Assembly (NCBI GenBank): GCA_002317325.1
Contig: DCJB01000047.1
Location: forward strand, 1-25,823
Length of the DNA stretch: 25,823 nt
Source of the DNA: Bacteroidales bacterium UBA1711
Lineage (GTDB): Bacteria; Bacteroidota; Bacteroidia; Bacteroidales; P3
Reading direction: 5' to 3'
A program made the translations under genes and the position numbers. The notes beneath the pieces are model-generated. The model saw only the letters and a program-made list of their open reading frames with translations. It was not told where the DNA came from and searched no databases. Positions 14,340 to 22,446 of this stretch are shown here, piece after piece. Positions within the stretch are counted from its first letter, which is position 1. The number at the start of each line of letters is the position of its first letter.

Positions 14340-14903
14340 ATGACGTTGATTGAATCTTTTTTTCTTGCCATGGCGCTGTGTGTTGACAGCTTGGTGGTTT
14401 CTACTACAGCGGCGTTCAAGAGCAAGATGACCTTTGGCAGAGGATTGCTGATGGCGTTGGTATTCGGTATTTGTCAAGGCGGGTTTCCGCTGTTGGGGGC
14501 GCTTCTTGGCGGTACGTTCAAGTCGTTGGTGTCGTCCGTGGACCACTGGATTGCCTTTGGACTGCTTGCCGCTGTGGGCGGGAAGATGATATGGGACGCT
14601 TTCCATGGAGAGGAGGATAGCCGTCCGTTGGATGTCACTCGTCTCGGCACCATGTTCCTTTTGGGAGTAGCAACCAGCATTGACGCATTCGTTGTGGGCG
14701 TTGGCTTCGGTCTCAGCAGCACGCTGCCGCAGATTCTGCTCACGGTGTTGGTGATAGGTGCAGTCACTTTTGCGGTGTCGGTCGTGGGTGTGTGTCTCGG
14801 GAAGTGCCAAGTGCCCATAAAGGAAAAGGCCGCCACCGCGGTGGCAGGCCTTGTCCTGATAGGGTTGGGCGGCTACACGCTTTGCGAACACTTGATGGGG
14901 TAG
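14340..14903 (+). CDS. mntP: MntP family manganese efflux pump
   Basis: A 187-residue inner-membrane protein with six predicted hydrophobic segments arranged as two similar halves. Each half carries the Asp motif of the family: MALCVDSLVVS (10-20) and GVATSIDAFVVGVGF (about 109-123). A charged loop (HGEEDSRPLD) links the halves. MntP exports Mn2+ and protects against Mn overload. It lies 23 bp after terC, in the same operon under the riboswitch at 13085. Its stop is only 15 bp from the stop of the convergent patatin gene, and no separate terminator is seen in the gap. Confidence 0.92.
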   Translation: MTLIESFFLAMALCVDSLVVSTTAAFKSKMTFGRGLLMALVFGICQGGFPLLGALLGGTFKSLVSSVDHWIAFGLLAAVGGKMIWDAFHGEEDSRPLDVTRLGTMFLLGVATSIDAFVVGVGFGLSSTLPQILLTVLVIGAVTFAVSVVGVCLGKCQVPIKEKAATAVAGLVLIGLGGYTLCEHLMG

Positions 14904-14918
14904 CCTGTCGGGCGGACC

Positions 14919-17465
14919 TTAGAAGTCGAATCCCGCAGCCAGTATGCAGCCCCATCTCGTGGGGTAGCCATTCTGAGACCAGTTCACTTGAAGGCGGATA
15001 GGACCGAAGATTGCCTTATGACCCCACTGGAGGGCGAAAGCGTAGTCTGACGGCGTTCCGCCGTTGAAGCCGAAGACAAAGTCCCCGTTAACTAACGAAG
15101 TGAAACTCTTGAAGGCCGCAGCCGCGAGGGTTAAGTAGTCTTTACGTCCCACTTGGAAGCGGAAGTCTATGTTGGCTACTGCGTTCATATTGCTGTAGTC
15201 GATATATTTCGGCATAACAAACCCGATATAGGGTATTTGGTTGCGGAAGAATTGATTCTCCACAATGCCACCGACATAACAGAGGTCGGCCGCTGACACG
15301 TCGGTGATGTGGTGTTTCCAGTTGGCGAAGTTGTATTCTTGAGTAGTGTTCCAATAGATAGATGGAATGATGGCAAACCAGCCGATGGGGATGACGCCCT
15401 TCACGTGGGCGTTGATTGCATGATATGGCACATCGCCGCCCTCATAGCCATAGTACCTGTCGGAGTGGAAGACAAATCGATAGTCCAACTTGGCCAATAT
15501 GCCGTGGGTGGGGAAGAAACCGTCATCGGTATTGTCGTACAGAAGGTCGATGAATGCTGAAAAGGGTGAGTCCTTTAAGCTGTGTTTATTGAGTATGGTA
15601 TAGGAAGGCTGCAACTCCACGCCTGGGATGGAGATGTCTTCGGGAACAAAAAACTCGTTATCGTAGGCATAGTTGTCAAGGTCGAGGCCGATATTCAACT
15701 TTCCGTTTGTCCAGCGTGAGTCTTGCATATAGAGTTTGAAGTGATTTCTCCATATCTTACACTGTGAGCTGGCGTTGTACAGTTCGCTTGTGGCGGTGCG
15801 TGTAGTCGTATTGATGATACGTGTCATGGCAGAGAAGACGTATGAGGGACCTTTGAGCGGGACGAAAGAGAGGTCTATTTGTCCCAACGGGCTGGTGCCG
15901 ACGATGAAGGAGAAGTCGGCTTTGAAGCCGGAAATCTTGTTTTTGTTCAGTCCAAGCGTCAGGGCGGCGGAGATGGCGGACCGGGTGTCGGCACGCAGCC
16001 CGGCTCCGAATTGGTGGACTTGGCCTCGGTGGCAATGGAATTGCAGGGTGTAGGGTTCGGCATCACCATAGATGCTATAGGAGAGCCGGTCGAAATAGCT
16101 GCTCCCAAACATAAAAGAGAGCTCTTCCTCTATCTCGCTCCGCCCGTAGGCTTTCCCCGGGGTGATGTGTGAACGGGAGGCGAAGAACTGGGCGGCATCT
16201 TCGCTTATGCCGTCGTAGGTGATGGCTCCGATGACCACTTTCCGCTCTTCTATGTTGATGCCGGGAGTGTTGTTGAGGTTCGACTTGGGATTCTCGCCCA
16301 GTGCCTCTCTAATCTTCATGAGCCCTGTACTCTCTCGTTTGGCGTACTTGTAGCCTCGGGACAGGCACTCCGCTATGCTCTTGCTGTCGAAGCTCAGCAT
16401 ATTCATGCCGGTCATGTCGGGGTGGATATAGACATCGGCCAAGGGGCGGTTGTTGTCGAAAGCCTCTTTGCCCATCAATGCGATGCATTGCTGCAACAGT
16501 GCGCCCACGCCGTTGATTTCGGAGTAGGTGCGTGGCTGGCTGAGGTCAACGCCTATCACATAGTCCGCACCCATGGCGCGCGCCATATCGGTGGGGAAGT
16601 TGTTGCGCGTGCCGCCATCGACCAGCACCATGCCGTCGCTTCGCACCGGGCTGAAGTATAGGGGTATGGACATGGTGGAGCGCATGGCCTCCACCAGCCG
16701 TCCGTGAGTCCAATACTTGGCCTTCATCGACACCAAGTCGGTAGCCACGCAGCAGTAGGGTATCGGCAAGTCGCAGAAGTCCATGGAGTCCTGGTAGCCG
16801 ACGGTGAGGCTGTTGATGATGTTATAGACGTTGTATCCGTAGAGGTAGCCTTCGGGCATATTGGCAATGAAGCCGTGCTTCAGCTCCTCGCCGCCGTCGG
16901 CGGAACCAGTGTGTTCTGATTCGCGCTGGTTGGCCATCCTCGTCCTGAAGTCTTCCTGATAGCGGCGTGACCACTCCTCGTCCTCGTAGTGGAAGGGGAT
17001 TCGGAGGCAGTATTTCTCGCGGAAGAGGCGGGTTTTATAGGGCATTTGGCTGGTGGGGATGTTGTCGCTCAACATCGTCCCCCAGTTGGTGTTGACAAGG
17101 ATGGAGTCTATCACCTTGGGCGAATAGCCCATGGATACCAAGCCGCCCATCAGTCCGCCCATGCTGGTGCCGAGCACCATGTCGATGGGAATGCCTAACT
17201 CTTCCAAATACTCCAGCGCGCCAATGTGGGCCGCGCCTTTGGCGCCACCGCCCGCCAACACCACGGCCACCGTGGGGCGGTATTGACGGATGGAGTCCAT
17301 CTTGTGCCTCATCTTGGCGATGGCGGCGGCATCGGAGGCCGAATCGACACTGAGGGTGGCAAGGTTGTTGGCCATAGAGGTCTTGGACACCTTGTTCGGT
17401 GCTGTTTGCGCCGTTGTGGCGGCAACGGCTAAGAGCATGAGAATTAGAGTAACTATTCTTTTCAT
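14919..17465 (-). CDS. patatin-like phospholipase with POTRA and Omp85-type barrel (PlpD-like)
   Basis: An 848-residue outer-membrane protein. A signal peptide (1-about 20) precedes a patatin domain (about 64-300) with oxyanion loop GGGAKG (72-77), nucleophile S101 in GTSMGG, and D283 in DGG, the complete Ser-Asp dyad. A single POTRA-like domain follows (about 412-475; KVVIGAITYDGI to SSYFDRLSYSIYG), then a C-terminal beta-barrel of the Omp85/ShlB type ending in the aromatic F-D-F. This is the architecture of PlpD type Vd autotransporters and of related Bacteroidota enzymes that stay membrane-bound. It would hydrolyse phospholipids, in the periplasm or outside. Its ATG overlaps the stop of the upstream gene by 4 bp, indicating translational coupling. 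Confidence 0.92.
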   Translation of the reverse strand: MKRIVTLILMLLAVAATTAQTAPNKVSKTSMANNLATLSVDSASDAAAIAKMRHKMDSIRQYRPTVAVVLAGGGAKGAAHIGALEYLEELGIPIDMVLGTSMGGLMGGLVSMGYSPKVIDSILVNTNWGTMLSDNIPTSQMPYKTRLFREKYCLRIPFHYEDEEWSRRYQEDFRTRMANQRESEHTGSADGGEELKHGFIANMPEGYLYGYNVYNIINSLTVGYQDSMDFCDLPIPYCCVATDLVSMKAKYWTHGRLVEAMRSTMSIPLYFSPVRSDGMVLVDGGTRNNFPTDMARAMGADYVIGVDLSQPRTYSEINGVGALLQQCIALMGKEAFDNNRPLADVYIHPDMTGMNMLSFDSKSIAECLSRGYKYAKRESTGLMKIREALGENPKSNLNNTPGINIEERKVVIGAITYDGISEDAAQFFASRSHITPGKAYGRSEIEEELSFMFGSSYFDRLSYSIYGDAEPYTLQFHCHRGQVHQFGAGLRADTRSAISAALTLGLNKNKISGFKADFSFIVGTSPLGQIDLSFVPLKGPSYVFSAMTRIINTTTRTATSELYNASSQCKIWRNHFKLYMQDSRWTNGKLNIGLDLDNYAYDNEFFVPEDISIPGVELQPSYTILNKHSLKDSPFSAFIDLLYDNTDDGFFPTHGILAKLDYRFVFHSDRYYGYEGGDVPYHAINAHVKGVIPIGWFAIIPSIYWNTTQEYNFANWKHHITDVSAADLCYVGGIVENQFFRNQIPYIGFVMPKYIDYSNMNAVANIDFRFQVGRKDYLTLAAAAFKSFTSLVNGDFVFGFNGGTPSDYAFALQWGHKAIFGPIRLQVNWSQNGYPTRWGCILAAGFDF

Positions 17466-18358
17466 TGTTTGCTTTGTGACTGTTTTTGGTTCGAGGTGGA
17501 TTCAGCGTTCAGAAAGACATCTATCCGCACGGGGTAGTGGTCCGAAATATAGGGGACTCCATAGTCTCCGTTGAGCGTTTGGAACTTGCGGACAGAAACC
17601 ATTCGCACGAAGAAGTGGTCTATCTGCGAGGGGTGACCCTTGCCGAAGGCGTTATAGGAGACACTGGTGTCGGTTTGACCTGCCATATCGCGGGCTGGAA
17701 GCAGCCCATGGTCGGCGAGGGGGAGAAATATGCTGTCCGTTAGGTCGGAGTTCATGTCGCCTCCGATGATGACGGGAGCGCCTATCCCTTCGACCAAGTC
17801 GCAAAGCATCAAGACGGAGTTCCTCCTCGCAACGGGTCCTATGTGGTCAAGGTGGGTGTTGAGGTAATAGAACTCTCGCCCCGTCTGCGTGTCCTTGAAG
17901 TGGCCCAAAGTGACTGTACGGCGACAAGCGGCATCCCAGCCGTGACTTGGTGTCTCGGGCGTGGCACTGAGCCAATAGGTGGCCTTTTCCATCAAGAGAA
18001 GACGGTCTTTGCGATAGTAGATACACATATTCTCGCCCTCGGCTTTTCCATCGTCGCGTCCCACGCCTATGCGGGCGTAGCCGTTGCCAAAAGCACTGTC
18101 AAGGTAGGCGAGCTGGTCGGGAAGCACCTCCTGCATTCCAATGGCATCGGGCCGCTCTCGGCGGATCATGTCGGCCACGGCTTGGCGGCGATGGGTCCAG
18201 TCGTTCTCGCCATCGTTGTTCCACGAACTGCTGTTGCGGATGTTGAACGACATGACGCACAACGGCGAGGGTCTGAGCACCTGTCCGCTGCAGCCGGCAA
18301 GCAACAGCAGCACGAGTGAAAGAATCGAGATACTTCTCATCGTGATTGACTGGAGCAT
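17462..18358 (-). CDS. endonuclease/exonuclease/phosphatase family lipoprotein
   Basis: A 298-residue protein of the Mg-dependent EEP superfamily (DNase I / exonuclease III / sphingomyelinase fold). Metal and catalytic motifs appear in order: MSFNIR, MQEV (Glu), YYLNTHLDH, GGDMNSD, SQIDHFFV, and ISDHYPV with the terminal SDH. The N-terminus is a lipoprotein signal with lipobox LAGC (C23). ATG 18358 is 1 nt past the upstream stop; ATG 18340 would give a more usual 17-residue signal. Substrate may be nucleic acid, phospholipid or a phosphoester; the adjacent patatin phospholipase gene, overlapped by 4 bp, makes lipid metabolism a reasonable guess only. Confidence 0.87.
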   Translation of the reverse strand: MLQSITMRSISILSLVLLLLAGCSGQVLRPSPLCVMSFNIRNSSSWNNDGENDWTHRRQAVADMIRRERPDAIGMQEVLPDQLAYLDSAFGNGYARIGVGRDDGKAEGENMCIYYRKDRLLLMEKATYWLSATPETPSHGWDAACRRTVTLGHFKDTQTGREFYYLNTHLDHIGPVARRNSVLMLCDLVEGIGAPVIIGGDMNSDLTDSIFLPLADHGLLPARDMAGQTDTSVSYNAFGKGHPSQIDHFFVRMVSVRKFQTLNGDYGVPYISDHYPVRIDVFLNAESTSNQKQSQSKQ

Positions 18359-18359
18359 A

Positions 18360-18968
18360 CTACTCTATGTTCTCTCTCGCCTTGCGTGACCACTGGAGGA
18401 AAAATTCCTGAAGCTTGGCTACGTCGTAGCTCTTGCCCTTCTCAAATATGTCGGTACGCTGGGTCTGAATGGGGTAGCCCTCGTCGCTCATGACGACCAG
18501 CACAGGATAGCCGAAGCGGCCGGGGTTGCCTAAGCGCTTGAGGAGGTCAATATTGCGTCTCTCGCGCTCTTTGGGCACATTAATGTGGATATAGACAAAC
18601 TGTTCGTTGACAAGGGGCGCCAGCGAATCGTTTTGATGGACGAGGGCAGAGAGACGGAGGCACCAAGGGCACCAGTTGCCGCCTAATTGGAGGATGGCAG
18701 TTCGGCCGGTGTTTCGTGCCTCTTCCAAGCCCATCTCCATCAACTCCATCGGGTCGCGTTCTTCGTCATAGATTTTGAGTAAATCTTCTTTCTCGGCCTT
18801 GGCCTCTTGGGTGTCGGCTTTGGATTTGGCAGCCTTTGCGTCTGCCTTCTTCGCAGCCTTCTTGGCTTCGGTTTTTGGCTTTTGGGTGTTGGTTGTCTTC
18901 TTCTGCTGCGCAAAGCAGGGTAGCAGCAGCATGAGAGCCACTGCGAGGGTGAGGATTTTCTTTGTCAT
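18360..18968 (-). CDS. exported thioredoxin-fold protein
   Basis: A 202-residue protein. Signal peptide 1-20 is followed by a Lys/Ala-rich, probably disordered or helical linker (about 22-62), then a thioredoxin-like domain with active site WCPWC (C100, C103) preceded by ILQLGGN. GYPVLVVMSDEG supplies the cis-Pro loop (YP). CPWC is unlike the CGPC of cytosolic thioredoxins and fits periplasmic Thioredoxin_7-type proteins. It should act in periplasmic thiol-disulfide exchange. It lies 36 bp downstream of the CoA-transferase gene and 1 nt upstream of the EEP lipoprotein ATG. Confidence 0.85.
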   Translation of the reverse strand: MTKKILTLAVALMLLLPCFAQQKKTTNTQKPKTEAKKAAKKADAKAAKSKADTQEAKAEKEDLLKIYDEERDPMELMEMGLEEARNTGRTAILQLGGNWCPWCLRLSALVHQNDSLAPLVNEQFVYIHINVPKERERRNIDLLKRLGNPGRFGYPVLVVMSDEGYPIQTQRTDIFEKGKSYDVAKLQEFFLQWSRKARENIE

Positions 18969-19004
18969 AACTCTTCTGTATTTAGTGATTGTTATTATTC
19001 TATC

Positions 19005-20300
19005 TTAGTGGCGGGCGGCACGTTCAAGTGCTTCTCGCTGACAGGGATGGGCTATGCTGATGAGCAGTCGGGCACGTTCCTTGAGCGACTTGCCGTATAG
19101 GTTGACAGCCCCTTGTTCGGTAATCACCCATTGGGTGAGGGTGCGAGGGGTCACAACGCCCGCACCGGGCGTGAGCGTCGGCACAATCTTACTCACCCCC
19201 TTGCCTGTGACGGAGGACATGGCAATGATGGGCATACCCCCTTCGCTGTATGTGGCCCCAATCATGAAGTCAAGCTGTCCGCCGCTGCCCGAGAATATGC
19301 GCGTACCCATGGAATCGGCACACACCTGGCCGCTGAGGTCTATCTCGATGGCGGAGTTGAGCGCAACAACTTTGGGGTTCTGCGCAATGACGAATGGATT
19401 ATTGGTATAGCCAACCTCCTGCATCAGCACCCCTTCGTTGTGGTTGACGAAGTTGTAGAGTTTGTGTCCGCCTTTCAGGAACATGGCCACCATCTTGCCG
19501 GGGTCGGTCTTCTTGCGGCTTCCGTTGATGACTCCGCTTTCAACCAGAGGTATTACGTCATCGGTGAACATCTCACTGTGTACGCCCAAGTTCTTATGTC
19601 CGCCCAACTGAGCCAGCACAGCAGTGGGCACATTGCCGATTCCCATCTGCAGGGTGGCACCATCGGGAATGAGCTCGGCGGCATATTTTCCAATGGCAAT
19701 GTCGGATTCAGTGAGCGGCATAGGGGCAGCCTCTTTGAGCGGCACATCATGCCTCACCCACAGGACGGGGACTTGCCTTCCGTTGGGGCAGCGGATGCCT
19801 TCGGCGGCGCAGTGCAGCACAGCATCGCCATGGGTGAACGGCACGTGGCTGTTTACTTGGGCGATGACCAATCGCGCCTTTTCGATGGCAGCGGGCATAT
19901 AGTCCACGCTGGTGCCTAACGACACGTTCCCGCTGTCGTCGGGAGCGCTCACCATCAGCAGCACCACATCGCAACGGCACGCGCCACTGCGTATCATGCG
20001 CGAGGTCTCACTCAGCGAACAGGGAATGTAGTCGGCAAGACCCTCGTTGGTGGCTTTCCGCACATTGGCACCGACAAAGAATGAATCTAATGAGAAGATT
20101 CCTTTGTACTGCGGCTTTACATAGTCGGCATAGCCTTCGGTGTACATGTGGGTGATATGCACATCACGCAGCCCCGCTTCTTGGGCGTAGCAGACCAGCG
20201 CCTCTATGAGGAACTCGGGAGCCCCCGACACACACGGCCAGTGCAAGTGGTCTCCGCTCACGATGTTACGCACAGCCTCTGCGGCAGAAATAAATTTCAT
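19005..20300 (-). CDS. acetyl-CoA hydrolase/CoA-transferase family protein
   Basis: A 431-residue family I CoA-transferase of the acetyl-CoA hydrolase / 4-hydroxybutyrate or butyryl-CoA:acetate type. The catalytic Glu is E243 in GVHSEMFTDD; other blocks are SAPDDSGNVSLG (118-129), LQMGIGNVPTAVL (217-229), NFVNHNEG and FSGSGGQLDF, all typical. It moves CoA between acetate and another acyl group, suiting fermentative acetate, succinate, propionate or butyrate metabolism; the acyl partner cannot be read from the sequence. It has its own promoter (20320-20327) just after the terminator of the upstream operon, and probably leads the transcript that includes the thioredoxin, EEP and patatin genes. 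Confidence 0.9.
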   Translation of the reverse strand: MKFISAAEAVRNIVSGDHLHWPCVSGAPEFLIEALVCYAQEAGLRDVHITHMYTEGYADYVKPQYKGIFSLDSFFVGANVRKATNEGLADYIPCSLSETSRMIRSGACRCDVVLLMVSAPDDSGNVSLGTSVDYMPAAIEKARLVIAQVNSHVPFTHGDAVLHCAAEGIRCPNGRQVPVLWVRHDVPLKEAAPMPLTESDIAIGKYAAELIPDGATLQMGIGNVPTAVLAQLGGHKNLGVHSEMFTDDVIPLVESGVINGSRKKTDPGKMVAMFLKGGHKLYNFVNHNEGVLMQEVGYTNNPFVIAQNPKVVALNSAIEIDLSGQVCADSMGTRIFSGSGGQLDFMIGATYSEGGMPIIAMSSVTGKGVSKIVPTLTPGAGVVTPRTLTQWVITEQGAVNLYGKSLKERARLLISIAHPCQREALERAARH

Positions 20301-20319
20301 CTTTGGCTATTTATGGCTG

Positions 20320-20353
20320 CAAAGTTACGCAAAAAAAACCACATATTCACAAA
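20320..20353 (-). promoter_or_regulatory. promoter of the CoA-transferase operon
   Basis: On the minus strand TAACTTTG (20327 to 20320) followed by C fits the -7 consensus. A TTTG at 20353-20350 lies 22 bp upstream, slightly long for the -33 element. The predicted leader is about 10-15 nt. Confidence 0.6.
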
Positions 20354-20369
20354 TAAATGCCCATACAAG

Positions 20370-20407
20370 AAAAAAAGAAGCGGCTCCGAGATACGAAACC
20401 GCCTCTT
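20370..20407 (-). terminator. intrinsic terminator of the gamma-lyase gene
   Basis: On the minus strand a 14-bp stem (20407-20394 with 20388-20375; three G-U pairs) with a 5-nt loop runs directly into T7. It separates the 25823-20463 transcript from the CoA-transferase promoter 43 bp further on. Confidence 0.88.
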
Positions 20408-20462
20408 GAAGCCCCCTGCAGCACGTACAGCGGAGGCTGATTGTGGGGAAACAGAAACAATT

Positions 20463-21668
20463 CTATTTGTTGCTCTCTTCCACGGACTCTTTGATGAGCT
20501 GGAATGTGGCTTCGATGTCGTTGTCCAAGCCCATGCTGAAACGGATAAGGCCTTCGCTCATGCCCATCTCTTTCTGGATGTCTTCGGGGACTTCGGAACT
20601 GGTGCTCTTGCCGCTGTTGCTGAAGAGGGTCTTGAAGTAGCCAAGGGAGACGGCAAGATAGCCCACACCCTTCTGCTGCATGATTTCCATGATTCTGCTG
20701 GCCTTCTCGGCAGTACCCATGTCAATGCTAATCATGCCGCCGTAGCCGTAGCCCTCGTTGCACATGCTGTTGAACAGCTCGTGGTCGGAGTGCTCGGGCA
20801 GTCCAGGATAGTTGTATTTGAATCCCACCTCTTTGAAGCGCTTGGCAAGATACATGGCGTTTTCGCCGTGCTTCTTCATACGGATGTGCAAGGTGTGGAG
20901 GTTCTTGTTGATGGAGGAGCTGCGCATGGGGTCCAGCACAGGGCCGAGAAGCATACAGGTGCCGTTGTTCACGTCAATAAGGCTGTTGATGTACTCGGCA
21001 CTGCCGCAGATGGCGCCAGCCACGCAGTCGTTGGTTCCGTTGACGTATTTGGTCATGGAATAGACCGTCACGTCGGCACCCAGTTTGCAGGGGCTGAAAA
21101 TCATGGGGGTGAACGTGTTGTCAACAATCAGCTTGGCACCGTGGGCATGAGCCATCTTGCTCAGTTCAGGAATGTTGGCAATGCGAAGCAACGGGTTGTT
21201 CATGGTCTCGGTATAGACAACCTTGGTGTTGGGATGGGCTTCTAAGGCCTTCTTCACGGCGTTGAGGTCCTGCATATTGACGAAGGTGGTCTCAACGTTG
21301 AACTTCTTGAGATAGTTGGCCATGAAGGCGAAGGTGCCGCCGTAGGTGGTCATGGAGCTGATGATGTGGTCTCCGGCTTTCACCTCGTGGATGAGCGCGC
21401 AGGTGATAGCAGCCAAACCAGAACCTGTCACCCATGCAGCCTCGGTGCCTTCCATGGCGGCGAGGTTGGTGCAAAGGGCCAAGTTGGAGGGATTCCAGTG
21501 GCGGCTGTAAAGGAAGTATCCTTCTGTCTCACCATGGAAAGTTTCGGTCATCAGATGAGCCTCGGGAAAAGTGAATGTGGCAGAGTCGCAGATAGCGGGG
21601 TTAACACCACGGTTAGCATCGCGGCCATCGTTGCGCTGGATGGCTGTTGCAGGGTCAAACTTCTTCAT
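20463..21668 (-). CDS. Cys/Met-metabolism PLP enzyme, probably methionine gamma-lyase type
   Basis: A 401-residue fold-type I PLP enzyme of the trans-sulfuration family. It has YSRHWNPS (54-61), the PLP-binding loop TGSGLAAIT (81-89), the stacking Tyr in TTYGGTFAF, the cofactor Asp in IVDNTF (181-186), the Schiff-base lysine K207 in SMTKYVNG, and STSSEVP near the C-terminus. The segment after the lysine reads NGTNDCVAG instead of the more common GHxD, as in the Bacteroidales subgroup annotated variously as methionine gamma-lyase or cystathionine gamma-synthase. It probably acts on methionine, homocysteine or cystathionine; the exact reaction is unresolved. The methyltransferase gene is 49 bp upstream; a strong terminator follows. 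Confidence 0.87.
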   Translation of the reverse strand: MKKFDPATAIQRNDGRDANRGVNPAICDSATFTFPEAHLMTETFHGETEGYFLYSRHWNPSNLALCTNLAAMEGTEAAWVTGSGLAAITCALIHEVKAGDHIISSMTTYGGTFAFMANYLKKFNVETTFVNMQDLNAVKKALEAHPNTKVVYTETMNNPLLRIANIPELSKMAHAHGAKLIVDNTFTPMIFSPCKLGADVTVYSMTKYVNGTNDCVAGAICGSAEYINSLIDVNNGTCMLLGPVLDPMRSSSINKNLHTLHIRMKKHGENAMYLAKRFKEVGFKYNYPGLPEHSDHELFNSMCNEGYGYGGMISIDMGTAEKASRIMEIMQQKGVGYLAVSLGYFKTLFSNSGKSTSSEVPEDIQKEMGMSEGLIRFSMGLDNDIEATFQLIKESVEESNK

Positions 21669-21717
21669 AATTAATTGTGTTTAATTGTTTGTAGTATTGT
21701 ATGTTTTGTAGTTGCTG

Positions 21718-22437
21718 TTATCTGTAGAGCAGAAAGATGGCAGGCCGTTTGTGGAACGAGAGCGGCTTGTCCGCATCATCGAGAAGCACCCCCCACTGAC
21801 GTGCGGGCAGGGTTCGTAGATACTGGGTGGGCAGCATGATGTCACAGGCGACGCAGATGAGGGTGGTGGGCTGCAACTTACTGGAGAGTTCTTTGAGCAG
21901 TTTGTCGTTACGGTAAGGGGCTTCGATGATTATCTGCGTCTGCGATTCCTTGTATATCCGCTGCTCCATGGTGCGCAGCCGGCTCTGCCGTTCTGCCGCA
22001 TCTATGGGGAGATAGCCCGCAAAGGCAAAATTCTGACCATTGAAACCCGAACCCATCAGCGCCAGCAAGAGACTTGACGGTCCGACCAAAGGCACCATTT
22101 CAATCCCGAGTAGCTGGGCTTTTCTGGTGATGAGGCTCCCGGGGTCGGCTATGCAGGGCAGCCCGGCCTCGCTCATCAGTCCGATATGCTCTCCCCGCTC
22201 AATAGGGTCGAGATAGTCGGCTATCTCCTCCTCGCGGGTATGCTCGTTGAGTTCGAGGAAGGTGACCTCATCCATGGGGTGCTGATACCCCATCTTGATG
22301 AGGTTCCGGCGAGCCGTTCTCACCTCCTCAACGATGAAGATATGGCATCGGTTCAGCCATGCCTGATTGTAGGCGGGGAGACTTGCCTCTATTTCTGCAC
22401 CGATAGAGACCGGGAATAAGATGAGCTTTCCTCTCAT
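21718..22437 (-). CDS. SAM-dependent methyltransferase, tetrapyrrole methylase (RsmI-like) family
   Basis: A 239-residue protein of the TP-methylase superfamily. It has the SAM-binding GLMSEAGLPCIADPG (86-100), LVGPSSLLLALMGSGF (117-132) with NFAFAGYLP (136-144), and IIIEAPYRN. These match the 16S rRNA 2'-O-methyltransferase RsmI and its shorter Bacteroidota paralog. The N-terminus (LILFPVSIG rather than the RsmI GTLYVVATPIGN) and the short C-terminus suggest the paralog, so rRNA as substrate is not certain. The ATG lies 9 bp after the stop of the large T9SS protein gene, hence the same transcript. Confidence 0.85.
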   Translation of the reverse strand: MRGKLILFPVSIGAEIEASLPAYNQAWLNRCHIFIVEEVRTARRNLIKMGYQHPMDEVTFLELNEHTREEEIADYLDPIERGEHIGLMSEAGLPCIADPGSLITRKAQLLGIEMVPLVGPSSLLLALMGSGFNGQNFAFAGYLPIDAAERQSRLRTMEQRIYKESQTQIIIEAPYRNDKLLKELSSKLQPTTLICVACDIMLPTQYLRTLPARQWGVLLDDADKPLSFHKRPAIFLLYR

Positions 22438-22446
22438 ATCTGATAG

